NCBI RefSeq assembly: GCF_001612885.1
Contig: NZ_BDBH01000002.1
Coordinates: forward strand, 496,016 to 560,015
Reading direction: 5' to 3'
Source of the DNA: Nocardia harenae NBRC 108248
GTDB taxonomy: Bacteria; Actinomycetota; Actinomycetes; Mycobacteriales; Mycobacteriaceae
DNA length: 64,000 bases
The position numbers and the translations under genes are program-made. Positions 34,578 through 44,137 of this stretch are shown here, one piece after another (the stretch's first letter is position 1; each line of letters starts with the position of its first letter). The notes under the pieces are model-generated. The model was not told the DNA's origin and did no database searches. It saw only the letters and a program-made list of their open reading frames with translations.

Positions 34578-36163
34578 TGCGGGTGTAGCTCTCCCGCCGC
34601 GAAGCGTTTGCGGCATTCGCCGCGCCGTATCTTTCCGCTGGATGTTCGCGGGATCTCTCCCGGTGGGACCAGGAGCACCGTTCGCGGCACCACCTCGTGG
34701 ACGCGGGTGATGGCGGATCGGATCCTGGTCGTTGTCTCGATGTCGACGCTCGGTGTCTCCGCCACGATCACCAGGGATTCCCGGTGGCCGTCGTCGTGGC
34801 CGAAGGCGGCTACCAGGCGGATATTCGGCGCAGCCGTCGCCGCTGTCTGCTCCAGATCGGCCGGGTGGTGGTTACGGCCGTCCAGCACCACCAGGTCTTT
34901 CGCGCGGCCGACGATGTAGAGCTCGCCATGGTGCTCGAAGCCGAGATCGCCGGTGTGCAGCCAGTTCTCGGCATCGGGGGCGCAGACATTCGGGCCGGAT
35001 ACCTGAATTTCGCCCACCTGGTTCGCAGTCAGCGGTCTGCCATTCTCCGGGTCGACGATTCTGATGCGCTGACCCGCCGGTGGGCCGCAGCCGACCAGCG
35101 TGACAGCGGGTTCGGTGCTCGCCGGTCGAGCGTAGCCGGTGCTCAGGGCCGCTCTGTCCAGGTCGAGGAAGGTCGGCTCGCGGTCCTGCGGGGTCAGGGT
35201 GACGGTGAGGGTGGCCTCGGCGAGGCCGTAGCCGGGGGCGTGCGCGCGGTGGCGGAAGCCCGCGGGGGTGAATGTTTCGGTGAAGGCGCGCAGGGTGGCG
35301 GCGCGGATCGGTTCGGCGCCGTTGAGGATGGCATCCAGGGACGTCAGATTCAATTCCGTCACTTGACGTTTCGTGGTCGTCGCTGTCGTGAGCGCCAGCG
35401 CGAAATCCGGTGCGCCCGTTGTGCCCGCGCCGAAGTCGGAGCAGGCGCGGAGCCAGCGGATGGGGCGTTTCACGAAATCGACCGGGGCGAGGGTTATGCC
35501 ATGCACCCCGGACCAGATCGGTAGTGCGAGGGTGAGTACCAGCCCCATGTCGTGGAAGAAGGGGAGCCAGCCCACGATGGGCTTGTGTCGCGCGGCGGGG
35601 ATTACCGCGCGGAGTTGTTCCAGTGCGGCGGTGAGATTCGCCGATTCCACGCGAATTCCGGTCGGTGCTCCGGTGGAGCCGGAGGTGTACTGGAGATATG
35701 CGGGAGCTTTGCCCTTCGGTAGCTCGGGGGAATCCGCCGTGCGATTCGGCTCGATGGCGAGCACACTCCCGGCGAATTGCGCGGAGATCTCGTCGCCGGG
35801 GTCGATCAGGGTGAGTTGCGGTGTGGCGTCGGCGAATATCCCGGTCAGCCGCTCGGGGTGCCTGCCGACGGGAAAGAGCGGGACGGCGAGGCGATCCGCC
35901 GCCAGGCAGGCGAGGAAGGCGAGCACATAGCCGTGGCCGTGGCCGGTGAGCAGCGCGATCCGAGCGCCCGGTGCCGTGCGGGCGCGGATGTCTCGTGCGA
36001 GTCCGGCCACCGCGGCGGACAGCTCCGCGTAGGTGAGCGTGTGCGGGATGTAGTCGGTGCCGTCCCGGCTGCCGGGGGCGGGGTAGCCGAGGGCCGTGTA
36101 GGCGGGGGCATCCGGACGCTCGCGGGCCCAGCGGGCCAGCCGGTCGACAAGACTCTCAGTCAC
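34574..36163 (-). CDS. Fatty acyl-AMP ligase (FAAL)
   Basis: This is a 529-aa adenylating enzyme of the FAAL/FadD32 type. The P-loop-like YTSGSTGAPTGIRV, LPFFHDMGL, YGLAEATL, NWLHTGDLGF, GRAKDLVVLDGRNHHPADLE and C-terminal catalytic Lys in RTSSGKIRR are all present. The FHDMGL and GRNHHP forms are FAAL, not acyl-CoA ligase, signatures. FAALs make acyl-AMP and hand it to an ACP or PKS. It overlaps the PKS gene by 8 nt and follows it in the same operon, so it most likely loads the starter fatty acid for this PKS via the adjacent ACP. It is shorter than FadD32 (about 637 aa). Confidence 0.9.
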   Translation of the reverse strand: MTESLVDRLARWARERPDAPAYTALGYPAPGSRDGTDYIPHTLTYAELSAAVAGLARDIRARTAPGARIALLTGHGHGYVLAFLACLAADRLAVPLFPVGRHPERLTGIFADATPQLTLIDPGDEISAQFAGSVLAIEPNRTADSPELPKGKAPAYLQYTSGSTGAPTGIRVESANLTAALEQLRAVIPAARHKPIVGWLPFFHDMGLVLTLALPIWSGVHGITLAPVDFVKRPIRWLRACSDFGAGTTGAPDFALALTTATTTKRQVTELNLTSLDAILNGAEPIRAATLRAFTETFTPAGFRHRAHAPGYGLAEATLTVTLTPQDREPTFLDLDRAALSTGYARPASTEPAVTLVGCGPPAGQRIRIVDPENGRPLTANQVGEIQVSGPNVCAPDAENWLHTGDLGFEHHGELYIVGRAKDLVVLDGRNHHPADLEQTAATAAPNIRLVAAFGHDDGHRESLVIVAETPSVDIETTTRIRSAITRVHEVVPRTVLLVPPGEIPRTSSGKIRRGECRKRFAAGELHPH

Positions 36164-39100
36164 CGCGGCCCAGCCGCTCCGCGAGCATGGCCGCCAGCGC
36201 GGCGACGGTCGGGTGGCCGAAGATCTCGGCGGTGGAGAGCCGCACCTGCAGGCGGGATTCCAGGACTCGGCGCAGCTCGATGCCGAGCAGCGAGGTCAGG
36301 CCGAGATCGTTGAAGTCGGCGGCGGGGTCGACCTCGTCGGCGGGGCGGTCGAGGGCGGCGGCCAGTGCGGCGCGCACGATCTGGGTCAGGGGGCGGGGCG
36401 GGGCGTCGGGATGGATGGGCGCGGTGGATTCCGCTGTGCCGCCGAGGGTCTGGGTGAGCCGCTCGCCGACGGGGGAGTGGTCGCCCTGGCCGGCCCAGTC
36501 GAGGGCGAGCAGGTACGGCGCCTCGTGCCGGAGCACCTCCGCGAAGAGCGCGGCGCCGCACTCCGGATCGAAGGCCCGGATGCCGGCCCGGCGCAGGTGG
36601 CCCGCGCCGCCCGCCGCCTCGGTCAGCCCGGACGACCAGACGCCCCAGCCCACGCTGGTCACCCGGCGGCCGCGCTGCGCGGCGGCGAGTGCGTCCATGG
36701 CGGCGTTCGCGGCCGCGTACGCCGCCTGGCCCGGCGAGCCGAAGGCGCCGGTCGCGGAGGAGAAGAGCAGGACGAAGTCGGTGGGATCGGTGGCGGTGAG
36801 TTCGAGCAGGTGCTTGGCGGCGGTGGCCTTCGCTGCGAGCATGCCGGTGAGTTGCTCCGGCGTCACATCCGGGAAGGCGGCGTCCCGCAGGGTGCCCGCG
36901 GCGTGGATGACGCCGCGTACCGTCGAGCCCCACTCGCGGATGTCGTGCAGCGCCGCGGCCAGGTCGGCGCGGTCGGTGACATCGCAGCGGACCACCACGA
37001 TGCGGTCCTCCAGGCCGTCGAGGACGGCGGGCATGGGGCGCGGCGCCCTGGTCAGCACCACGACGTCGCGGGCGCCCTCGGCGAGCAGCCAGCGCACCGC
37101 GAGCGAACCGAGCGCGCCGAGGCCGCCGGTGACCACGTAGGTGCCGGTGGCATCGATCGAGACCGGGGTCGCCGCCTCCGGGTCGGCGCGGACGAAACGG
37201 CGCACCGAAGTCGTTCCGGCGACGCGGAGTTCGGGCGGGAGCGCGGAGTCGGTGACCGCGCGGAGCAGGGCGTCGTCGGTGCGGGTGGCCCGCCACACCA
37301 GGCGGATTCGGAGCGCGGACTCCAGTTGCAGGCTGCGGACCAGCCCCGCCAGTGCGGCGGCGGGGTGCAACCCGGCTGCCGACGGCGCCTCGTCGATCGG
37401 GAGCAGCACGGTCAGTGCGGCCGTCGCGGGGGCCGCCGTCACGTGCTGGAGGAGGGCGAGGGTGCGGGTGAGGGCGGCGACGGTGGTGCTCTCGGGCTGC
37501 GGGTTCGCGGGCCAGGCGAGGACCACGGCGAGCCGGGCCGCGGCGGTGTGGCCGGTGAGCACCGCCTGGACCAGGGGGAGCGCGGCGTCGGGGTCGCGGG
37601 CGATCCGCTCGGTCGGCAGGGTGCGCGCGAGGGCGCGGGCCAACCGGACGGCGTCCTCGGAGTCGCCGATCACCAGCGCGCGGCGAATGTCCGTCGCGGG
37701 CTTGCCCGCGGCGGCACTGCCCGGTGTGGTGACCGCGCGGGCCGTCGCCTGCGGCTCGTCCCCCTCGGCGGCCACCGCCCGAGCCCCGGGGTCTGCCGAG
37801 GGCCACCCCTGAGCGGTCACCGCCAGCGGCACCCAGTGCTCGGTGCGCAGGACGTCGGCGCGGTGCGGCGCGGAGTGCACCGGCAACGCGGGATCGGTGA
37901 ACCGCACCCGCACCCCGAGCAGCGCCAGCATGGGAATGCCGTGCTGGTCGGTGGCGACCACATCGCCCACCAGCCCGGCCCCCGACCGCTCCCGAACCAG
38001 GGCGTGCGCCTCGCCGACGGTGCGCCCGGGTTCGGTGGTGAGCCAGGCGTTCTCGATGCCGATGGGCAGCGGCACCCGCCCCTCCGGCAGCCCGTCGGCG
38101 GCCGCGGCCAGCACGTGCAGACACCCGTCGAGGGTGGCCGAGCGCTGTGGGTCGGCGGCGTCCAGCTCGCCGACCGCCCGATCCCGATCCACCGCGAGCC
38201 CGCGCAGCGGGCGGAAGGCAGGGCCGTACTCCAGCCCGCGCTCGCGCAGCTCCGCGTAGAAGCGCGCTACCGGGACGTCCCGCATGCGCGGCCGGGCGGC
38301 TCGATTTGTATCGACCACCCGCATCCATGCGACGATATCCCCGGGCGTGGGGTCACCGGCGGACCGAGTCGAAGCCAGCGCCGAGGAACCCGTGACCCCC
38401 GCCCGCAGGCCGGGCCCGCCCGCCTCCTCCCGGTAGGCCACCGCGGGCACCGCATCCGAGCGCGTGAGTTCGTGCACCGCGAAGCCGCGCACCGCCGAGG
38501 CCCCGGTCCGGGCGCGCGCCGCGTGCAGCAGCCGCAGCAGCCAGTACACCGCGGGGATGAGCGGCACCCCCGCCACCACGTGGTCGGCCGGATCGTCGGC
38601 CGGGAAGGCCGCCTCGGTGAGCGCGGGCGGCGCCGGCACCAGCAGCGGGAAGCGGCGGCGCTGCCAGCGGCGGCGCGGCGGCGGCTCGGTCAGCGGGCCG
38701 AGCGCGGACCAGTCCGGGGTGCGGCCCGCCACGTGCAATTCGCCGAGGCAGGCCAGGAGCGCCGCGACCTCGTCGGCGCGGTCGGCGGTGGCGTGCGCGC
38801 TGTGCGCGAAGGCGGGGATGTCGCGGATGGCGGGCAGCAGCACCGGGTGCGGCGCGATCTCCAGCGCGGTGCCGAAGCCGTCCGCGCCCGCGCGCTCCAG
38901 CGCCGCGCCGAGATGCACCGTGCCGACGGCGTTCTCGGCCCAGTACCCGGCATCGGTGCCTGCGGAGCCGATGGTCTGGCCCGCCCGCGCGGTGGAGTAC
39001 AGCGGAAGCCGCGGCACCAGGGGCTCGATCTTGGACAGCGCCGCGCGCAGCTCCGGCGCCACCGGCGCCACCTGCGGGCTGTGCGCCGCGAAGCGCACCG

Positions 39101-41243
39101 CGACCCGGCGCGCGAAGAGCCCGCGCCGCTTCGCCCGGCGCAGCAGGATGTCCACGTAGCGGCGGGATCCGGAGATCACCACCGAGCGCGGGCCGTTCAC
39201 CGCCGCCACCGCCACCTCCGCCGCGATCGGCTCCACCAGCGTCTCCGCCACCGACAGCTCGGCCTCCAGCACGGCCATGGCGCCGCGCCCGTCGAGCCGC
39301 CCGAGCAGGGCGCCCCTCGCCACCGCGACCAGGGCCGCGTCCGCGAGCGGGAGCGCGCCCGCGGCGACCGCCGCCGCGACCTCGCCCAGGCTGTGCCCGG
39401 TGACCGCGTCCGGCCGGACGCCCCAGTGCGCGAGCAGCCGCAGCATGCCGACCTGGTAGACGAAGAGCGCCGGTTGCACGGTCGCCGTCGCCTCGTCGGC
39501 GGTGAAGCCGCCGTCCGGGGTCCAGACCCGCGGGCCACCGGCGGCCAGTACCGCGTCGGCCGCCTCGGCGAGCCCGGCGGCGAAGGCGGGGAAGCGGGCC
39601 GCGAGGGCGTCGCCCATGCCCGCGAACTGTCCGCCCTGGCCGGAGAAGACGAAGAGGAGGCCGCCGGGGGCCGGGGTTCCTGGCGCGAGTACGCCCGGCG
39701 CGTCCCTGGCTTCGGCGAGGGCGCGCAGCCGCTCGATCGCCGAATCCGCGTCGGTGGCGAGTATCGCCGCGCGGGCGGGTTCGGGCAGCCTGCGCGCCTC
39801 GGCGGTGGCCAGTGCGGCGAGCCGCGCACCGCCGGAGGAATCGCCTTCGCCCCCCCGTGCGAGCGCATCGCCTTCGATCCCCGCCGCGAGCGCGTCGCCA
39901 TCGATCCCCGCCGCGAGCGCGTCGGCGACGGCTCCTGCCCGCAGCCGCACCTCCTCCGCATCCCGCCCGGTCAGCGGAATCAATACCGGTCCCGCAACCC
40001 CCGACGGCCCTGCCGCCACCCCACGCACGACGACGTGCGCGTTCGTCCCCCCGAACCCGAACGAGCTCACCCCCGCCCACCGCGCACCCGGCGGCACCGC
40101 CGACCAGTCCACCGCGCGCACGGCGGGCCGCAGCCGGTGCTCGCCCAACCGCAGCAGCGGGTTCGGCGTGCGCGCGTGCAGCGTCGGCGGAATCACCCCG
40201 TGCCGGACGGCGAGCGCCGTCTTGATCAGCCCGGCCACCCCCGCCGCCGCCTCCAGGTGCCCGAGATTCGACTTCACCGACCCCAGCCACACGGGCTCCC
40301 GATCCGGCTCCCCGCCCAGCACCGCGGCCAGCGCCCCGACCTCGACGGCGTCGCCGAGCGGCGTCCCGGTGCCGTGGCACTCCACGTACCCGGCCCGCTC
40401 CGGCTCCACCCCCGCCCGCCGCCAGGCCGCGCGCACGACCTCCTGCTGCGCCTTCCCGCTCGGCGCGTAGAGCCCGTTCGAGCGCCCGTCCGAGCCGACC
40501 GCGCTCCCCGCGATCTCGGCGTAGATCCGCGCCCCCGACGCCACCGCGTCGGCGGTGCGCTGCAGCACCACCACCGCGCAGCCGTCGCTCCTGGTGTAGC
40601 CGTCGGCGGCGGCGGCGAAGGGCTTGCACCGGCCGTCCGGCGCCAGGAAACCGCCGTCGGCCAGGTACTCCGATGTGTGCGGCAGCAGCACCAGATTCAC
40701 CCCGCCGACCACTGCGAACGGCACCGCCGGGTCGGCGAGCAGCCGCACCGCCAGATCCACCGCCGCGAGCGAGGACGAGCAGGCGCTGTCCAGCACCAGG
40801 CTCGGGCCGTGCAGGTCGAGAGCGTAGGAGATGCGGTTGGCGACAATGCTGAGCGCCGACCCGGTGACCGCGAACGGGGCATCGTGGCCACCCGCGCCGA
40901 GCACCGAGATGCCGTGGTCGAAGGTGCAGGCCCCGAAGAGCACGGCGGCGCCGGAACCCGGTGCCCGATAGCCGATCCCGGCGTCGTCCAGCGCCTCGGC
41001 GGTCACCTCCAGCGCCAGCCGCTGCTGCGGGTCCATCACCGCGGCCTCCCGGTCCTGGATGCCGAACCGGCCGTTGTCGAAGCGGTCGATACCGCGCAGG
41101 TAGCCGCCGTGCCGGGTGAGCGGGCGGTCCGGCGGCGGGGCCCCGGTGGCGTCCAGCCCGGTGGACAGCAGCCGCCAGAGCTCCGCGGGGCCGTCCGCGC
41201 CTGGAAGCCGGCAGCCGATGCCGACGAGGGAGATCGGGGTCAT
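36156..41243 (-). CDS. Modular type I polyketide synthase, KS-AT-DH-KR-ACP
   Basis: A 1695-aa single module. KS 1-410 with Cys155 (DSACSSSL), His290 (ECHGTGT), His329 (KSNLGH). AT 525-845 with Ser618 (GHSLGE) and FAAHSP at the specificity loop. DH 880-1120 with His888 in HVVAGVPLIP and Asp1039 in LDGCLH. KR with TGGLGALG (1372-1379) and Tyr1509 (GQAAYAAAN); ACP with Ser1651 in LGLTSL. There is no enoylreductase and no thioesterase, so the product should be an alpha,beta-unsaturated (or hydroxy) acyl chain still bound to ACP. It overlaps the ACP gene by 4 nt and FAAL by 8 nt. A 27-bp repeat lies in the KS-AT linker. Confidence 0.94.
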   Translation of the reverse strand: MTPISLVGIGCRLPGADGPAELWRLLSTGLDATGAPPPDRPLTRHGGYLRGIDRFDNGRFGIQDREAAVMDPQQRLALEVTAEALDDAGIGYRAPGSGAAVLFGACTFDHGISVLGAGGHDAPFAVTGSALSIVANRISYALDLHGPSLVLDSACSSSLAAVDLAVRLLADPAVPFAVVGGVNLVLLPHTSEYLADGGFLAPDGRCKPFAAAADGYTRSDGCAVVVLQRTADAVASGARIYAEIAGSAVGSDGRSNGLYAPSGKAQQEVVRAAWRRAGVEPERAGYVECHGTGTPLGDAVEVGALAAVLGGEPDREPVWLGSVKSNLGHLEAAAGVAGLIKTALAVRHGVIPPTLHARTPNPLLRLGEHRLRPAVRAVDWSAVPPGARWAGVSSFGFGGTNAHVVVRGVAAGPSGVAGPVLIPLTGRDAEEVRLRAGAVADALAAGIDGDALAAGIEGDALARGGEGDSSGGARLAALATAEARRLPEPARAAILATDADSAIERLRALAEARDAPGVLAPGTPAPGGLLFVFSGQGGQFAGMGDALAARFPAFAAGLAEAADAVLAAGGPRVWTPDGGFTADEATATVQPALFVYQVGMLRLLAHWGVRPDAVTGHSLGEVAAAVAAGALPLADAALVAVARGALLGRLDGRGAMAVLEAELSVAETLVEPIAAEVAVAAVNGPRSVVISGSRRYVDILLRRAKRRGLFARRVAVRFAAHSPQVAPVAPELRAALSKIEPLVPRLPLYSTARAGQTIGSAGTDAGYWAENAVGTVHLGAALERAGADGFGTALEIAPHPVLLPAIRDIPAFAHSAHATADRADEVAALLACLGELHVAGRTPDWSALGPLTEPPPRRRWQRRRFPLLVPAPPALTEAAFPADDPADHVVAGVPLIPAVYWLLRLLHAARARTGASAVRGFAVHELTRSDAVPAVAYREEAGGPGLRAGVTGSSALASTRSAGDPTPGDIVAWMRVVDTNRAARPRMRDVPVARFYAELRERGLEYGPAFRPLRGLAVDRDRAVGELDAADPQRSATLDGCLHVLAAAADGLPEGRVPLPIGIENAWLTTEPGRTVGEAHALVRERSGAGLVGDVVATDQHGIPMLALLGVRVRFTDPALPVHSAPHRADVLRTEHWVPLAVTAQGWPSADPGARAVAAEGDEPQATARAVTTPGSAAAGKPATDIRRALVIGDSEDAVRLARALARTLPTERIARDPDAALPLVQAVLTGHTAAARLAVVLAWPANPQPESTTVAALTRTLALLQHVTAAPATAALTVLLPIDEAPSAAGLHPAAALAGLVRSLQLESALRIRLVWRATRTDDALLRAVTDSALPPELRVAGTTSVRRFVRADPEAATPVSIDATGTYVVTGGLGALGSLAVRWLLAEGARDVVVLTRAPRPMPAVLDGLEDRIVVVRCDVTDRADLAAALHDIREWGSTVRGVIHAAGTLRDAAFPDVTPEQLTGMLAAKATAAKHLLELTATDPTDFVLLFSSATGAFGSPGQAAYAAANAAMDALAAAQRGRRVTSVGWGVWSSGLTEAAGGAGHLRRAGIRAFDPECGAALFAEVLRHEAPYLLALDWAGQGDHSPVGERLTQTLGGTAESTAPIHPDAPPRPLTQIVRAALAAALDRPADEVDPAADFNDLGLTSLLGIELRRVLESRLQVRLSTAEIFGHPTVAALAAMLAERLGRGD
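39843..39923 (-). repeat. Three 27-bp tandem repeats inside the PKS KS-AT linker
   Basis: Residues 441-467 read DALAAGIDG, DALAAGIEG, DALARGGEG, three copies of a 9-residue unit. The first two DNA copies are nearly identical, suggesting recent in-frame slippage in a flexible linker. Confidence 0.85.
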
Positions 41244-41500
41244 GCGGTGAGGTGCTCGACCAGCTGCTCGATGCTGGCATGGTCGTACAGCGCGACGAGC
41301 GGGATCGCCACGCCGAGCGCCTCCTCCAGCTCGCCGGTGAGCCGGGCCAGCTGGGTGGAGTTCAGCCCGAGTTCGGTGAAGGGCGCGGTGGTCGAGACCG
41401 GCCCGGCGTCGGCCGGGAGCAGCGCGGTGATCGCCGCGACCGCCGCGGCCGTGAAGGCCGCCCGCCGTGCGGCCCTTCCCTCGGGTACCCCGGCGCGCAT
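41240..41500 (-). CDS. Stand-alone acyl carrier protein
   Basis: An 86-aa carrier protein has the phosphopantetheine Ser in FTELGLNSTQLARLTGELEE and a C-terminal helix (YDHASIEQLVEHLTA) typical of ACPs. GGGAGG is 5 nt upstream of the ATG. It is the first gene of the ACP-PKS-FAAL operon and overlaps the PKS start by 4 nt (ATGA). It is probably the acyl acceptor for the FAAL, delivering the starter chain to the ketosynthase; the alternative is that FAAL loads the PKS ACP directly. Confidence 0.88.
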   Translation of the reverse strand: MRAGVPEGRAARRAAFTAAAVAAITALLPADAGPVSTTAPFTELGLNSTQLARLTGELEEALGVAIPLVALYDHASIEQLVEHLTA

Positions 41501-41745
41501 CGCGACCTCCCTCTGCCCGGCTCGCGGCCGGGAATCCCTCAGCGATTATGCCCGAGGGAAGTGGCGAATGCGCTGCGCAGCTGGGTCTTTCACGCCGGGC
41601 CCCGCAGATCGGGGCGGCGGAGGGTCAGCGCGCGGGCGGTGCGCGATCCGCGCTGCCGCGCAAGCCGAGGCCACGGGGCCATCGAGGCGCGGCCCGGCCC
41701 GCCGCGGGCAGGCCGCCGAGCGCTCCCGCCGGGACCGGGCGTCGC

Positions 41746-41751
41746 TACAGT
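41746..41751 (+). promoter_or_regulatory. -10 element TACAGT for the MBL-fold gene
   Basis: TACAGT ends 6 nt before the ATG at 41758, so the transcript is probably leaderless. It lies in the 257-bp divergent promoter region with the ACP gene. Confidence 0.5.
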
Positions 41752-41757
41752 GGCCCC

Positions 41758-42717
41758 ATGCCGGGAGACGACCGCACCGCGACGGTGCCGACCCTGCTGC
41801 GCTGCTGCGCCGCACTCGCCGCGACCCCGGGGCGGCTGCTCCGCCCCCGCAAACCGGACACCGCGCTGCTCGCCGGAGTACGGCTCACCGACCCGCCGCC
41901 CGCACGGGCGACGGTCGCGCTGACCGCCATCACCCAGGCCACCATGCACGTGCCGACCACCATCCTCGCCGAGGGCGTTCGCGACCTCGGCCGCACGACG
42001 CTGGCCATGGGCAGTTTCCTCATCGAGCACCCGAAGGCGCGGTTCCTCGTCGACCCGGCGCTCTGCTCCGGCGTGCACGAGCGGGTGCTGCCCGAGCTGC
42101 CCTTCCCGGTGCCGCTGCTGGTCGCCCCGGATAAGCCGGTGCTCGGGCTGGCCGACGCGCTGGCCGCGCGCGACGTCGCGGTGGACTCGATCGACTTCGT
42201 GCTCCCCACCCACCTGCACTGGGACCACGTCTCCGGCCTGCTCGAGCTGCCCGAGCAGGTGCCGCTGCGGCTGCCCGCCGTCGAGCGGGACTGGGCGCTG
42301 GCCGGGCCGCGCGCCCCCATCGGCGTCGCCCGCGGCCCGCTGCGCGGCCGCGGCACCGAGCCGCTCGAGCTGGACGGCCCTCCGGTCTTCGGCTTCCCGC
42401 GCAGCCATGACCTCTTCGGCGACGGTTCGGTGCTGCTGGTCGACCTGCACGGCCACACCCCAGGCAGCGTCGGCGTGCTGCTCGCGGTCGACGACGGCAG
42501 CCGGGTGCTGCTCGCGGGCGACGCCGTCTGGAGCAAACTCCAGGTGGACACGCTGCGCGAGAAGGCTCCCATGCCGGGTCAGCTCTTCGACGCCGACCGG
42601 GACGCCGCCTTCGCCACCATCCACCGCCTGCACACGCTCCCCGACGGCATCGAGCTCATCGCGAGCCACGACCACGCCGCGGTCACCGCCCGCGCCGCCC
42701 GCAATCCGCAGCGCTAG
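41758..42717 (+). CDS. Metallo-beta-lactamase-fold hydrolase
   Basis: This 319-aa protein has the dinuclear zinc motif HxHxDH as THLHWDHVSG (His152, His154, Asp156, His157), a later metal His in DLHGHTPGSVG, Asp in LLAGDAVW and His in IASHDH. The fold includes lactonases, thioesterases and phosphodiesterases. It is divergent from the ACP-PKS-FAAL operon, which lacks a thioesterase, so it could release or edit the product; that link is inference from position only. A strong hairpin terminator follows 35 nt after the stop. Confidence 0.86.
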   Translation: MPGDDRTATVPTLLRCCAALAATPGRLLRPRKPDTALLAGVRLTDPPPARATVALTAITQATMHVPTTILAEGVRDLGRTTLAMGSFLIEHPKARFLVDPALCSGVHERVLPELPFPVPLLVAPDKPVLGLADALAARDVAVDSIDFVLPTHLHWDHVSGLLELPEQVPLRLPAVERDWALAGPRAPIGVARGPLRGRGTEPLELDGPPVFGFPRSHDLFGDGSVLLVDLHGHTPGSVGVLLAVDDGSRVLLAGDAVWSKLQVDTLREKAPMPGQLFDADRDAAFATIHRLHTLPDGIELIASHDHAAVTARAARNPQR

Positions 42718-42751
42718 CGCAGGGCCGGCCCGACACGCCCGGCAGAAATGC

Positions 42752-42785
42752 GGGTGCCGCGCAGGGCCTCCCCTGCGCGGCACCC
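42752..42785. terminator. Bidirectional hairpin between MBL-fold and NMO genes
   Basis: GGGTGCCGCGCAGGG and CCCTGCGCGGCACCC form a perfect 15-bp stem with a CCTC loop, between the ends of two convergent genes. Confidence 0.85.
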
Positions 42786-42825
42786 AGGTCACCGCCGCTT
42801 TTCGCCGTTCGCGGCGGCGACGTCC

Positions 42826-44137
<1,312 letters not shown>

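Noticed and set aside
36156..41243. Enoylreductase domain in the PKS between DH and KR
   Set aside because: Residues 1120-1360 lack the NADPH-binding LxHxxxGGVG motif; this stretch fits the structural half of the KR.
36213..42134. Open frame of 1973 codons on the plus strand across the PKS
   Set aside because: It is antisense to the KS-AT-DH-KR-ACP gene, is Arg/Gly-rich without any family motif, and arises from GC-biased third positions. The PKS frame has all catalytic motifs.
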